A DNA stretch of 64,000 nucleotides from Phormidium ambiguum IAM M-71. GTDB taxonomy: Bacteria > Cyanobacteriota > Cyanobacteriia > Cyanobacteriales > Aerosakkonemataceae. Where the stretch lies: NCBI RefSeq assembly GCF_001904725.1, contig NZ_MRCE01000017.1:1-64000 (forward strand), in the 5' to 3' direction. The notes below the pieces were generated by a model. That model had not been told where the DNA came from. It searched no databases and worked only from the letters and a program-made list of their open reading frames with translations. Shown in pieces: positions 44,093-53,101 of this stretch. The translations under genes and the position numbers were made by a program. Each line of letters begins with the position of its first letter. Position 1 is the first letter of the stretch.

Positions 44093-44246
44093 TTCTCTAT
44101 GAAAAGCTGAAAGATAAGTGCAAATTATCTACTGCTTGTGAAACTGGTAAAAGCGACGTAGCTACTGGCGAAACTCAAATTGCCTAAGCCAAATGCCAAC
44201 TTTTCAGCACAACGCAACCTCTCTTGGCACTCAAGGACATTTCCTC

Positions 44247-45944
44247 ATGATGCGCTACTCTTACCGTTCCCAATCTCCTGTACCGCTTGGTATTGTTCCT
44301 GGAGCAGTCCTGAGCCTGATCCTGTTAACTGCCCCCGCAGCTGTTCTAGCCCATGCCGGACATGGAAATGAATTCCAAGGAGGAAGCGAAGCAAGTCAGG
44401 CTGCTGGCGCTATCCAAGTCGATGCAGAAACTGCCAAACGGTTGGGAATTAAAGTCGAGCCAGTTAAACGTCAACAGCTGGCGGTTGGAATTAAAACCAC
44501 TGGACAAATTGAAACCCTGCCCAACAAGCAAGTTGAGGTGACGACACCCATTGCTAGTGCCAAAGTCGTTGAGCTGTTGGTGGAACCCGGTGCTTATGTG
44601 AAAGCAGGTCAACCTGTTGCCGTTGTATCCGCAGCTGACTTAGTGGAACTGCGCGTTACATCCCAAGAAAAGCTAGCGGAGGGACAAGCGGATTTACAGC
44701 AGGCTCAAGCAAACTTAAACTTAGCTCGACAGAACTATGAGCGATTCTCGCAGATTGCCGCAGCTGAGATCGCAGAAGCACGTAGCAAGCTGGCATTTGC
44801 CCAAGAAAGGTATGACAAAGACCAGCTGTTAGCCACTCAAGGTGCCCTTCCACGTCGCCAAGCCCTTGAATCCCAAACCCAGCTGATTCAAGCCAAAGCC
44901 GATCTCACCAAAGCTAACAGCCGCAGAGAGGTTTTGGAAGCAGAAGCCCAACTCAAACGCGCTCAATCAGCTGTTCAGGTAGCTCAGTCCCGTATCCGCC
45001 TAAGTAACGCTACTTATCAAACTCGGCTGCAACAACTAGGAAGCCGCGCCAATGACAAGGGATTGGTGACAGTGACTGCGCCCATCTCTGGTAAGGTTTC
45101 TGACCGAGAAGTCACCCTCGGTCAATCATTTGAGGACGCGGGTGGCAAGCTGATGACGATTGTAAATGACAGTCGGGTTTTTGCTACTGCAAATATTTAT
45201 GAAAAAGATTTAGACAAAGTAAAAATGGGTCAACGGGTAAGCGTGAAAGTCGCCTCTGTGCCCAACCAAACGTTCACTGGACAAATTGCCGTAATTGGGT
45301 CAGTAGTAGAAGGCGAGACGCGGGTGGTGCCAGTGAAAGCCGAATTGGGTAATTCTGGCGGAGTGCTAAAACCGGGGATGTTTGCTGAACTCGAAGTCCT
45401 AACCGAGCGATCGCAGACAGCTATTTTAGCTATTTCCAGTTCTGCTGTAGTCGAAGCGAATGGCAAAAAGACCGTTTATGTGCAAAATGGCAATGCGTAT
45501 CAGGCGGTTGAAGTCACGTTAGGTCAAACTTCTGGGGATATGGTTGAGGTGAAAAGTGGCTTATTTGAGGGAGATTTGATAGTTACTGGGCGTGCTACTC
45601 AACTTTATGCTCAATCTTTGCGCGGCGGCAGCAAAGCACCGGGGGGCGAACATAACGAAGGCGAGGCAAAGCAAGCACCCTCACCGGAAACAAATTCTGC
45701 CCAAAATATTGGGCAGCTGCCTTGGTGGTTGGTTTTGCCAGCGGGAGGAGCGATCGCATCTGGCATCTTTTTCATCGGACTTTGGGCAGGGCGTCGCCAG
45801 CGCCGAGTTCTGCCAGCAAGAGATTCAGGTTCTTCTGCTTCTATTTATGAACCAGAAATTTACCTCAACAACTCCAAGCATCCCACCTTGTCTCGCTCTA
45901 GCCTTCGTGTTGCAGAGCATGAAGAACCTCACCAGCCAAACTAA
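44247..45944 (+). CDS. RND efflux periplasmic adaptor, cassette 2 (CusB/CzcB-like)
   Basis: A close paralogue of the cassette 1 adaptor, with the same layout: signal peptide (AVLSLILLTAPAAVLAHAGH), lipoyl half KVVELLVEPGAYVKAGQPVA, long coiled coil, ITAPISGKVSDREVTLG-like returning half, and a C-terminal membrane helix (WLVLPAGGAIASGIFFIGLW). The His/Gly-rich start is shorter than in cassette 1 (HAGHGNEFQGG). The start at 44247 aligns with the cassette 1 start; the frame is open back to 44193. It links the pump encoded 85 bp downstream to an outer-membrane channel, for which no gene is in the window. Confidence 0.9.
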   Translation: MMRYSYRSQSPVPLGIVPGAVLSLILLTAPAAVLAHAGHGNEFQGGSEASQAAGAIQVDAETAKRLGIKVEPVKRQQLAVGIKTTGQIETLPNKQVEVTTPIASAKVVELLVEPGAYVKAGQPVAVVSAADLVELRVTSQEKLAEGQADLQQAQANLNLARQNYERFSQIAAAEIAEARSKLAFAQERYDKDQLLATQGALPRRQALESQTQLIQAKADLTKANSRREVLEAEAQLKRAQSAVQVAQSRIRLSNATYQTRLQQLGSRANDKGLVTVTAPISGKVSDREVTLGQSFEDAGGKLMTIVNDSRVFATANIYEKDLDKVKMGQRVSVKVASVPNQTFTGQIAVIGSVVEGETRVVPVKAELGNSGGVLKPGMFAELEVLTERSQTAILAISSSAVVEANGKKTVYVQNGNAYQAVEVTLGQTSGDMVEVKSGLFEGDLIVTGRATQLYAQSLRGGSKAPGGEHNEGEAKQAPSPETNSAQNIGQLPWWLVLPAGGAIASGIFFIGLWAGRRQRRVLPARDSGSSASIYEPEIYLNNSKHPTLSRSSLRVAEHEEPHQPN

Positions 45945-46029
45945 CTAAAGAATTGCAAATTGCAGATTTTAAGCTGAAAAAACTTTCAGTTTCAAATCTA
46001 AAAGCTAAAATCTCAAATCTAAAATTGCC

Positions 46030-49000
46030 ATGCTCAGTGCCATTATTAAATGGGCGATCGCTCGTCGCTGGTTAGTCATTCTCGGTGCAATTATCGTCAC
46101 TTTTTGGATATTTCGTACCATCATCCAAATGCCGCTGGATGTCTTTCCCAGCTTTGCACCGCCCCAAGTCGAAATTCAAACCGAAGCTCCCGGACTTGCT
46201 CCCGAAGAAGTCGAATCTTTGGTCACTTTACCAATCGAAAGTTCGATTAATGGTACACCTGGAGTTACAGCCGTTCGCTCTTCCAGTGCATCAGGAATCT
46301 CAGTAGTCAAAATCATATTTAACTGGGAAACCGATATTTATCAAGCTCGCCAGTTAGTAACAGAGCGATTGCAACAAGCTCAAAGCAAGCTGCCTGAAGG
46401 AGTAGAAACCCCACAAATTTCTCCTACCAGTTCTCCGGTTGGCACCGTACTGCAATACGCCTTTACATCTGAAACTACCCCTTTAATGGAAGTGCGGCGC
46501 ATTGTGGATTGGCAAGTCACCAACCGCATCTTAGCAGTTCCTGGCGTCAGTCAAGTCATTGCTTATGGCGGCGATATCCGCCAGTATCAAGTATTGGTTC
46601 AACCAGAAAAATTACAAGCCTTTAACGTCACTCTAGAAGACGTTGTAGAAGCTGCTAAAGCCGCCAATGTTAATGCTCCGGGTGGCTATTTAATCACCCC
46701 TGACAGAGAAAAGTTAATTCGGGGAATTGGGCGGATTGAATCGATTGAAGAATTGCAGCAATCAGTGATTACTGCTCGTAATGGCACGCCTGTAAAAATG
46801 TCTGATGTCACTGACGTGCAAATTGGTGCGGCTATCAAACGGGGAGATGGCAGTTTTAACGGTCAAAAAGCCGTAATTGTGATGATTAATAAACAGCCGC
46901 AAGCCGACACTCCCACCGTTACCCGTGCCATTGAAGCCGCAATGGAAGAAGTGAAAGCAGGTTTACCTAAAGACATTAAAGTTACCCCCACCTTCCGTCA
47001 AGAAAACTACATAGATTCTTCGATTGAAAATGTCAGAGAAGCTTTATTTGAAGGCAGTATTATTGTTGCTATTATTTTAATTCCATTTTTAATGAATTGG
47101 CGCAATCTGGCTATTTGTTTAACTGCTCTTCCTTTATCTTTATTGGTTGGAGTGCTACTGCTCAATTGGGTAGGACAGGGTTTAAATACAATGACGTTAG
47201 GAGGATTAGCAGTCGCCATTGGTTCAGCCGTCGATGATGCGATTGTCGATGCCGAGAATGTCTACCGTAACCTGCGAGAAAATAAGTATTTGCCTAATCC
47301 GCGTCCGGTTTTAGAGGTAGTATTTGATGGCTGTCAGGAAGTGCGCGACTCGGTATTTGGAGCCACGATAATTACCATTGTTGTCTTTGCTCCAGTATTT
47401 GCTTTAACGGGCGTAGAAGGCAGCATTTTTATCCCAATGGGATTGGGATACATGGCAGCAGTTATTGCTTCTAGCATCACCGCATTGACGGTGACTCCGG
47501 CTTTATGTGCAATTCTTTTACCTTATGGTCACTTGCCAGAAAGGGAACCTTGGGTTGCCAGATTTTTTAAGCGCCTTTATTATCCTCTGTTAACATTTTC
47601 GATGAAGCTTCCAGGAATTATTTTAGTGGTAGCCGCAGCGAGTTTAGTAGCGGCAATTATAATAGTTCCCTCCTTTGGAAGAGTGTTTCTACCAGAGTTT
47701 CAGGAGCAAACTTTGGTCAATACTTTAACTCTTTATCCAGGTGTATCTTTAGAAGCTACTAATGCAGCAGGAGAAGCACTTCAAGCAGCACTTAAGGATG
47801 ACTCTAGATTTCCTTACGTGCAGTTGCGTTCGGGACGTGCGCCAGGTGATGCGGATGCAGCAGGGGTAAATTTAGGACACTTGGATATTGAGTTGAGCGA
47901 TGAAGGGATGAAAGATAGGGAAGCGACGCTGGAAAAGCTGCGGGAAGAGTTTAACAAATTACCAGGAGTTGCACCCAATATTGGCGGTTTTATCTCTCAC
48001 CGAATGGATGAGGTATTGTCTGGAGTGAGGAGTGCGATCGCCGTTAAAATTTTCGGTTCTGAATTAGAGCAACTCCGTACTATTGGCAGCCAAGTTAATG
48101 AAGTGATGAAGACGGTTGAAGGAATTGTAGATTTGCAACTTGAACCTCAAGTTCCAGTCGAACAAATACAGATTAAGTTTAACCGTTCTGCTGCTTCTCG
48201 ATATGGGTTAACAGTGGGAAAACTCTCCGAAATTATTGAAACTGCTCTCAATGGACGAGTAGTGTCCCAAGTCTTGGAAAATCAACAAACTTTTGAATTA
48301 ATTGTCTGGTTAAAGCCAGATGCCCGTCAAAATCTGGATACCATTCGCAATTTGTTAGTTGATACTCCTGACGGGAATAAAATTCCTTTAGCACAAGTTG
48401 CCACGATTGAAAACGGCACAGGGCCTAACACCATCAATCGAGAAAATGTTTCCCGGTTAATTGTTATTTCTGCAAATGCTAGCGGTAGAGATTTGCGCTC
48501 TATCGTGAATGAAATTAGAGAAAAAGTGAATCAGCAAGTACAAATTCCCGCTGGGTACTATATTCAGTATGCAGGCCAATTTGAGGCACAAGAACGAGCG
48601 ACACAAAATATCCTCCTCTTCAGTGCTATAGCTTTTGTAGCCATTACAGTCATCATGTATCTTTCTGTCAAATCCATTCCCTCTACTGCCATGATTATGA
48701 TTAACTTGCCTTTGGCATTGGTAGGAGGAGTATTTTCGGTAGCGATAACCGGAGGGATAATTTCAATTGCTTCTCTGGTTGGCTTTGTGACTTTATTTGG
48801 AGTAGCAACTCGTAACGGGTTGCTACTGGTGGATAATTACAATACGAAATCTGCTGAAGGAATGCCTTTAAAAGAACTGCTTATTAAAGGGTCGATGGAA
48901 CGGCTTAATGCCATTTTGATGACAGCTTTTACCTCGGCTTTAGGCCTAGCCCCTTTAGTAGTAGAGGGTGGGCCAGGAAAGGAAATTCTGCAACCACTTT

Positions 49001-49155
49001 CGATAGTGGTGTTAGGTGGGTTGTTTACTTCTACGGCGTTGACGCTGTTAGTTTTACCCGCCTTGTATGCCAAATTTGGTAAGTTTTTACTGCCTCAGCG
49101 AACTCTGCAAGTTGTTGAGGATGGGAAGGCAGTTGGAGCCGTCTTTGAGCGGTAG
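46030..49155 (+). CDS. Heavy-metal RND efflux pump, cassette 2
   Basis: HME-RND pump of 1041 residues, paralogue of the cassette 1 pump. It has PLDVFPSFAPPQVEIQTEA at the start, TM4 with AIGSAVDDAIVDAENVYRNL (both Asp of the relay present), and NRENVSRLIVISANASGRDL in the second loop. It lacks the 20-residue insert of cassette 1. Neighbouring copM and copper genes suggest copper as substrate, but the TM4 motif is not that of classical CusA, so this is inference. A fragment of a similar pump is part of the chimera at 34.8 kb. Confidence 0.92.
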   Translation: MLSAIIKWAIARRWLVILGAIIVTFWIFRTIIQMPLDVFPSFAPPQVEIQTEAPGLAPEEVESLVTLPIESSINGTPGVTAVRSSSASGISVVKIIFNWETDIYQARQLVTERLQQAQSKLPEGVETPQISPTSSPVGTVLQYAFTSETTPLMEVRRIVDWQVTNRILAVPGVSQVIAYGGDIRQYQVLVQPEKLQAFNVTLEDVVEAAKAANVNAPGGYLITPDREKLIRGIGRIESIEELQQSVITARNGTPVKMSDVTDVQIGAAIKRGDGSFNGQKAVIVMINKQPQADTPTVTRAIEAAMEEVKAGLPKDIKVTPTFRQENYIDSSIENVREALFEGSIIVAIILIPFLMNWRNLAICLTALPLSLLVGVLLLNWVGQGLNTMTLGGLAVAIGSAVDDAIVDAENVYRNLRENKYLPNPRPVLEVVFDGCQEVRDSVFGATIITIVVFAPVFALTGVEGSIFIPMGLGYMAAVIASSITALTVTPALCAILLPYGHLPEREPWVARFFKRLYYPLLTFSMKLPGIILVVAAASLVAAIIIVPSFGRVFLPEFQEQTLVNTLTLYPGVSLEATNAAGEALQAALKDDSRFPYVQLRSGRAPGDADAAGVNLGHLDIELSDEGMKDREATLEKLREEFNKLPGVAPNIGGFISHRMDEVLSGVRSAIAVKIFGSELEQLRTIGSQVNEVMKTVEGIVDLQLEPQVPVEQIQIKFNRSAASRYGLTVGKLSEIIETALNGRVVSQVLENQQTFELIVWLKPDARQNLDTIRNLLVDTPDGNKIPLAQVATIENGTGPNTINRENVSRLIVISANASGRDLRSIVNEIREKVNQQVQIPAGYYIQYAGQFEAQERATQNILLFSAIAFVAITVIMYLSVKSIPSTAMIMINLPLALVGGVFSVAITGGIISIASLVGFVTLFGVATRNGLLLVDNYNTKSAEGMPLKELLIKGSMERLNAILMTAFTSALGLAPLVVEGGPGKEILQPLSIVVLGGLFTSTALTLLVLPALYAKFGKFLLPQRTLQVVEDGKAVGAVFER

Positions 49156-49226
49156 CTCATCCCCTATGTTGCTAAAAACTTAGGTTTTTGTAGATTTGCA
49201 ATTGTTTAATTTTAGGAGCGAAATGT

Positions 49227-49724
49227 ATGAAATCTGTCAAATCTCTGCTGATGGTTGTAAGTAGTGTAAGCTTGACTTTCCTGGGAGCTTGTGCTAACAG
49301 CAACCAAGCTACCAATCCAGAGAATAGCTCGAAAAGTACCCCACCAGCTGAGTCAGCGGCACAAACAACTACCCCAGCCAAAACTGGGTCATCCGGTCAG
49401 GCCGCAGTGCCTCAAAAAGGGGGTCAAGTTGTCGAGTCAGGTCCCTACCATTTAGAGTTTGTCCCTGAAAAAGAAGCTAATGGAACTCATTTAGATTTCT
49501 ATTTGCAAAGAGGGGACAATCATGAAGCTATCCCTAACGCCAAAGTGACGGCTCAAGTTCAGCTGCCAGATGGGACTCAAAAGACGCTTCCTCTCACCTA
49601 TGATACTGCGGGTAAACACTACGCAGCTTTGCTTCCTGGTAAGTTAGCAGGTCAATATCAGGTGAAAATTACTTCGGATATTAATGGAGAAAAGGTAGAC
49701 GGTCGTTTTTCTTTCAATCTATAA
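49227..49724 (+). CDS. Lipoprotein of efflux cassette 2
   Basis: The lipobox is LGAC (TFLGACANSN). The C-terminal 100 residues match the cassette 1 lipoprotein: GPYHLEFVPEKEANGTHLDF, then AKVTAQVQLPDGTQKTL and VDGRFSF. The His-rich part of the cassette 1 copy is replaced by a Ser/Thr/Ala linker. AGGAG lies eight bases before the ATG. Like its paralogue it follows the pump gene; the function is unknown. Confidence 0.75.
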   Translation: MKSVKSLLMVVSSVSLTFLGACANSNQATNPENSSKSTPPAESAAQTTTPAKTGSSGQAAVPQKGGQVVESGPYHLEFVPEKEANGTHLDFYLQRGDNHEAIPNAKVTAQVQLPDGTQKTLPLTYDTAGKHYAALLPGKLAGQYQVKITSDINGEKVDGRFSFNL

Positions 49725-49791
49725 TCTCTAGACTTCGCTCGAGTCAAGCTGGCTTAATAACTTACAGTAAATTTTCGAGATTGGAGCATTG

Positions 49792-50697
49792 ATGAAACTG
49801 TTTTTCACGACAATTGCTGCGGTTTCTACCCTATTACTCGCTCAAGGTTGTTCGCCATCTGTGCAATCAAGGGAAACATCGAACTCGGCTGCAACAAAAC
49901 TGCACCAAGAACTTTCGATGGGTAATGAAGGAACACATAACTCTGCTGAATCGAATCCTCATGGAGGGCATTCGATGGAGCAGGGGGAGAATTCAGCTCA
50001 AGCTCAAGCTAAACTTACTACTCCAACAAACATTACTCCCAATACTCCTGTTACGTTGGCGATTGATATTCGAGACTCGGATGGAAAAGCGCTCGCCATT
50101 TTTGACACCTTTCAAGAAAAACTGATGCACTTGATTGTGGTTAGTGATGACCTTCAGTTTTTCAATCATATTCATCCCATTTATAAAGGGAACGGACGCT
50201 TTGAAGTTGAAGCCAGTTTTCCCCAACCAGGTGGTTACACGCTTTTCAGCGATTACAAACCAGCTGGGAAAACAGAACAAATCTCGGTGCTGAAAACACA
50301 AGTTCCTGGAAACAGTCCATCTGCCTCAGCAATAGACTTGAATCGCTCTAAAACTTTCGCTGATACTAAGGTTAATCTGACTTTCTCTCAATCCGCACTG
50401 AAAGCTGGGCAAGAAGTTATGTTGGTGTTCAATTTACAAGCAGCTGCCAGCAATCAACCCGTTAAAGATTTGCAGCCTTACTTGGGAGAACGGGGGCATT
50501 TAGTCATTGTCAAACAATCATCCCCATTGACAGAAGCAGATTATATTCATGCTCATGCTCACGCGATGGAAAATATGCCACCTGGAGAAGTTCATTTTAT
50601 GACCAGCTTCCCTAAACCAGGAAAATATAAGCTCTGGGGGCAGTTCAATCGCAATGGCAGAATCGTAACAGCTGATTTCTGGGTGAATGTCCAATAA
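49792..50697 (+). CDS. His-rich lipoprotein of efflux cassette 2
   Basis: Paralogue of the lipoprotein at 29.9-30.8 kb: lipobox LLLAQGC, a His-containing linker (NPHGGHSMEQGENS), then EKLMHLIVVSDDLQFFNHIH, GGYTLFSDYKPAGKTEQISV, RGHLVIVKQSSPL and KYKLWGQFNRNGRIVTADFW. ATG 49792 follows an in-frame TTG. Its twin is under MerR-type control while this one belongs to a cassette with CopR-type boxes, so the same product may be induced by two systems. Confidence 0.77.
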   Translation: MKLFFTTIAAVSTLLLAQGCSPSVQSRETSNSAATKLHQELSMGNEGTHNSAESNPHGGHSMEQGENSAQAQAKLTTPTNITPNTPVTLAIDIRDSDGKALAIFDTFQEKLMHLIVVSDDLQFFNHIHPIYKGNGRFEVEASFPQPGGYTLFSDYKPAGKTEQISVLKTQVPGNSPSASAIDLNRSKTFADTKVNLTFSQSALKAGQEVMLVFNLQAAASNQPVKDLQPYLGERGHLVIVKQSSPLTEADYIHAHAHAMENMPPGEVHFMTSFPKPGKYKLWGQFNRNGRIVTADFWVNVQ

Positions 50698-50708
50698 CTG
50701 CGCTAATA

Positions 50709-50725
50709 TTTCATCTTAATTTCAT
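50709..50725 (+). promoter_or_regulatory. CopR-type box H
   Basis: TTTCATCTTAATTTCAT, 11-bp period, 236 bp before a DUF2808-like gene. TTAATA follows after 18 bases. The gap behind it holds no gene. Confidence 0.73.
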
Positions 50726-50960
50726 AATTACCTGTCAACCTAGTTAATAGGGGGAACATCCCCGTTTGGCAAAGACATCATCAGCTGGATAAACCCATCA
50801 ACAGTAAGGCAACCATCTAAATAACCCCCGCTATCAGGTGGGAAAAGGGGGTAGTTGACTATGGATTTATAAAGTCGAGATGCATCTATTAATAACAGGC
50901 TCTTTTATTCACAGTGAGTCTGAAAGTTGGTTGACGTAGTTGATTCCTAGGAGAGTCAAG

Positions 50961-51440
50961 ATGAAGAGAACACTGGTTTACACTGTTGCGTTTAGTTTGG
51001 TAGCCGCAGCTTTAATTCCTGCTGCCTGGGCAACTGGAAGACCAAACGATGCTAAAGTTTCCCATCTAGTTGATAGTACTGTCTATCCTGATAGCGCTAC
51101 TGTTCAGAATGCTACCCATCAGTTTGAGGTTCACGTTCAAGGAAAAGCTCTTTCAGAACTTTCGATTGATTTACCAGAAGAAGTAAGCATCACTAATGGA
51201 ATTGAGGTAAAAAATAAATCAGGTCAAAAAATTCCAGCAACAGTTTCTATTAATGACAGAAAAGCTACTGTGGTTTTCTCCCAACCAGTAGCTCCTGAGA
51301 CGATGCTGTCAGTCTCTCTACAAGGCGTTCAGACTCCAGGATATGACCAAACTTGGCTGTACCGATTCTACGCTAAGAAAGTTGGTTTAACTGCTGAAAT
51401 TCCACTGGGTACAGCTCGGATTCAAACCTACAGGGGATAA
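50961..51440 (+). CDS. Secreted DUF2808-like protein 4
   Basis: Signal peptide (YTVAFSLVAAALIPAAWA) and the shared domain: THQFEVHVQGKALSELSIDL, VKNKSGQKIPATVSINDRK, VVFSQPVAPETMLSV and TWLYRFYAKKVGLTAEIPLG. TAGGAG stands seven bases before ATG 50961, which is preferred over TTG 50940. It is closely related to proteins 3 and 5. It should be exported and metal-induced through box H. The molecular role is unknown. Confidence 0.74.
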   Translation: MKRTLVYTVAFSLVAAALIPAAWATGRPNDAKVSHLVDSTVYPDSATVQNATHQFEVHVQGKALSELSIDLPEEVSITNGIEVKNKSGQKIPATVSINDRKATVVFSQPVAPETMLSVSLQGVQTPGYDQTWLYRFYAKKVGLTAEIPLGTARIQTYRG

Positions 51441-51531
51441 AGAGATACTGCTGCTTATTCCTGATTTGATTCAAGGGATTTGGGCGAATAAATAGGGGGT
51501 TGATTAAGTTAATTATTCAAGGAGAATCGCG

Positions 51532-52011
51532 ATGAAAAAGCTGATTTATGCAGGTGTAGCGTTTACCCTAATAATAGCTGCTTCCATTCCCTCTGCTCGA
51601 GCAGCTGGAAGCCTACGAAATGCCAATGCTCCTCACATTGTCCATAGTGGCTCACATACTAGCAATCCTCGTTTCCTTGACGCTACCCATCATTTTGAGA
51701 TTCATGTTCAAGGGCCTGCCCTTTCAGAACTTTCAATTAATTTGCCAGAGGATCTGAGCATTCGTAGGGGAATTGAGGTAGAAAATCAATCAGGTCAAAA
51801 AATCCCAGCGTCCGTTTCTATTGCTGATAGAAAAGCTACAATAGTTTTCTCTCAACCTGTACCTCCTGAGACAACGCTATCAATCAAGATGCAAGGTGTT
51901 CATGCTCGATTTTATCGGAGTATTAGGCAGTACATGGTCTATGGCAAGATAGTTGGTTTGAATGCAGAAATTCCATTCGGTACAGTTCGGATTCAAACCT
52001 CCTCTCGATAA
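51532..52011 (+). CDS. Secreted DUF2808-like protein 5
   Basis: Signal peptide (AGVAFTLIIAASIPSARA) and the shared domain: THHFEIHVQGPALSELSINL, VENQSGQKIPASVSIADRK, IVFSQPVPPETTLSI and YMVYGKIVGLNAEIPFG. This copy is rich in His near the mature N-terminus (APHIVHSGSHTSN). AAGGAG is six to eight bases before the ATG. It follows protein 4 by 91 bp and is likely co-transcribed. It precedes the cassette 2 regulator, as protein 3 does in cassette 1. Confidence 0.74.
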   Translation: MKKLIYAGVAFTLIIAASIPSARAAGSLRNANAPHIVHSGSHTSNPRFLDATHHFEIHVQGPALSELSINLPEDLSIRRGIEVENQSGQKIPASVSIADRKATIVFSQPVPPETTLSIKMQGVHARFYRSIRQYMVYGKIVGLNAEIPFGTVRIQTSSR

Positions 52012-52396
52012 AAAGCTTTGGTAATCAAAGTGACATATACTCGACTGTGCTGCGTAACCATTACAGCCGAGAGTTTCTTACATCATCGTCAGTTTGATTG
52101 GGGAACTTCTAAAAAAGGACTGGTATTTCATCTTGATTTCATAACTACCTGTTAATTTACAAAGTAATGGCTCAATAGACTCTTTTCATACACTCCTGAT
52201 TAAGGAACCTTTTAACTCTTACACTCTTTAATTTGGAAAAAGAGTCTGTTGAGTTTTTCTTATAAGAAAAGTAGTTCTGAAATTCAGTTGATTTATGCGG
52301 CACCCCTATGAAAATTTTTGGATTTGTTTTTACCTCGTTAAAAGGCTAAAAAGCCTTGTTTAGAACATTCAAAATTACAGATGACGGGTTAATTCT
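52012..52396. other. Long leader region before the cassette 2 regulator
   Basis: About 385 bp without a gene. It holds box I and, downstream, two symmetric elements in the would-be leader: ACTCTTT (52223-52229) with AAAGAGT (52239-52245), and a perfect 16-bp palindrome TTTTCTTATAAGAAAA (52255-52270). A transcript from box I would have a leader of some 200 bases that could fold. Confidence 0.5.
52126..52142 (+). promoter_or_regulatory. CopR-type box I
   Basis: TTTCATCTTGATTTCAT, 11-bp period, 255 bp before the cassette 2 response regulator. It suggests self-regulation of this two-component system. Confidence 0.72.
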
Positions 52397-53101
52397 ATGA
52401 GAGTGCTGTTAGTTGAAGATGAGCTAGACTTGGGTGCTGCCATTAAGCGAACCTTAAACCAGGAAAAGTATGTGGTTGACTGGGTTATGGACGGCACTGA
52501 AGCTTGGAACTATTTAGAAAATCAGTGGACGCAATATACGCTGGCTATTTTCGACTGGTTAGTGCCAGGGTTGTCAGGATTAAAGTTACTGCAATTATTG
52601 CGTGCTAGAAACAATCCTCTACCAGTCTTGATGCTAACAGCAAAAGACCGTCTGGAAGATAAAGTCGCTGGTTTGGATGCGGGAGCAGATGATTATTTGG
52701 TGAAGCCGTTTAGGATGGCAGAACTGCTAGCAAGGGTGAGGGCACTTCAGCGGCGATTGCCTCAACTCCAACCTCAACAACTTCAGGTGGGTAGCCTTAT
52801 CCTAGACTACGGAACTCGAACTGTTTATCATTTCGCTCCGAATGGGGGCAAGCAGCAGATTTCATTGACTAATAAGGAGTTTCAACTATTAGAGTATTTC
52901 ATGAAGCATCCCAACCAGATTGTTACCAGCGACCAGATTCGGAATCAGCTTTGGGAAGTAAGCGCAGACGCTATTAGTAATGTAGTGGCAGCTCAAATTC
53001 GCTTGCTCAGACGTCAACTAGCACAAGTAAGTATAGCTCATCTGATTGAAACAATTCATGGTACGGGCTATCGCTTTATTGCTACCAATGAACCAAAATA
53101 A
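52397..53101 (+). CDS. OmpR-family response regulator, cassette 2 (CopR/RppA-like)
   Basis: The receiver domain (MRVLLVEDELDLGAAIKRTL, phospho-Asp in LAIFDWLVPGLSG, Lys in DYLVKPFRM) is followed by a winged helix (ISLTNKEFQLLEYFMKHPNQ, ISNVVAAQIRLLRRQL). It is 234 residues long and closely similar to the cassette 1 regulator. Changes cluster in the last third (for example QIRNQLWEVSADA), so partner or fine DNA preference may have diverged. It overlaps the kinase gene by 14 bases. Confidence 0.92.
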   Translation: MRVLLVEDELDLGAAIKRTLNQEKYVVDWVMDGTEAWNYLENQWTQYTLAIFDWLVPGLSGLKLLQLLRARNNPLPVLMLTAKDRLEDKVAGLDAGADDYLVKPFRMAELLARVRALQRRLPQLQPQQLQVGSLILDYGTRTVYHFAPNGGKQQISLTNKEFQLLEYFMKHPNQIVTSDQIRNQLWEVSADAISNVVAAQIRLLRRQLAQVSIAHLIETIHGTGYRFIATNEPK

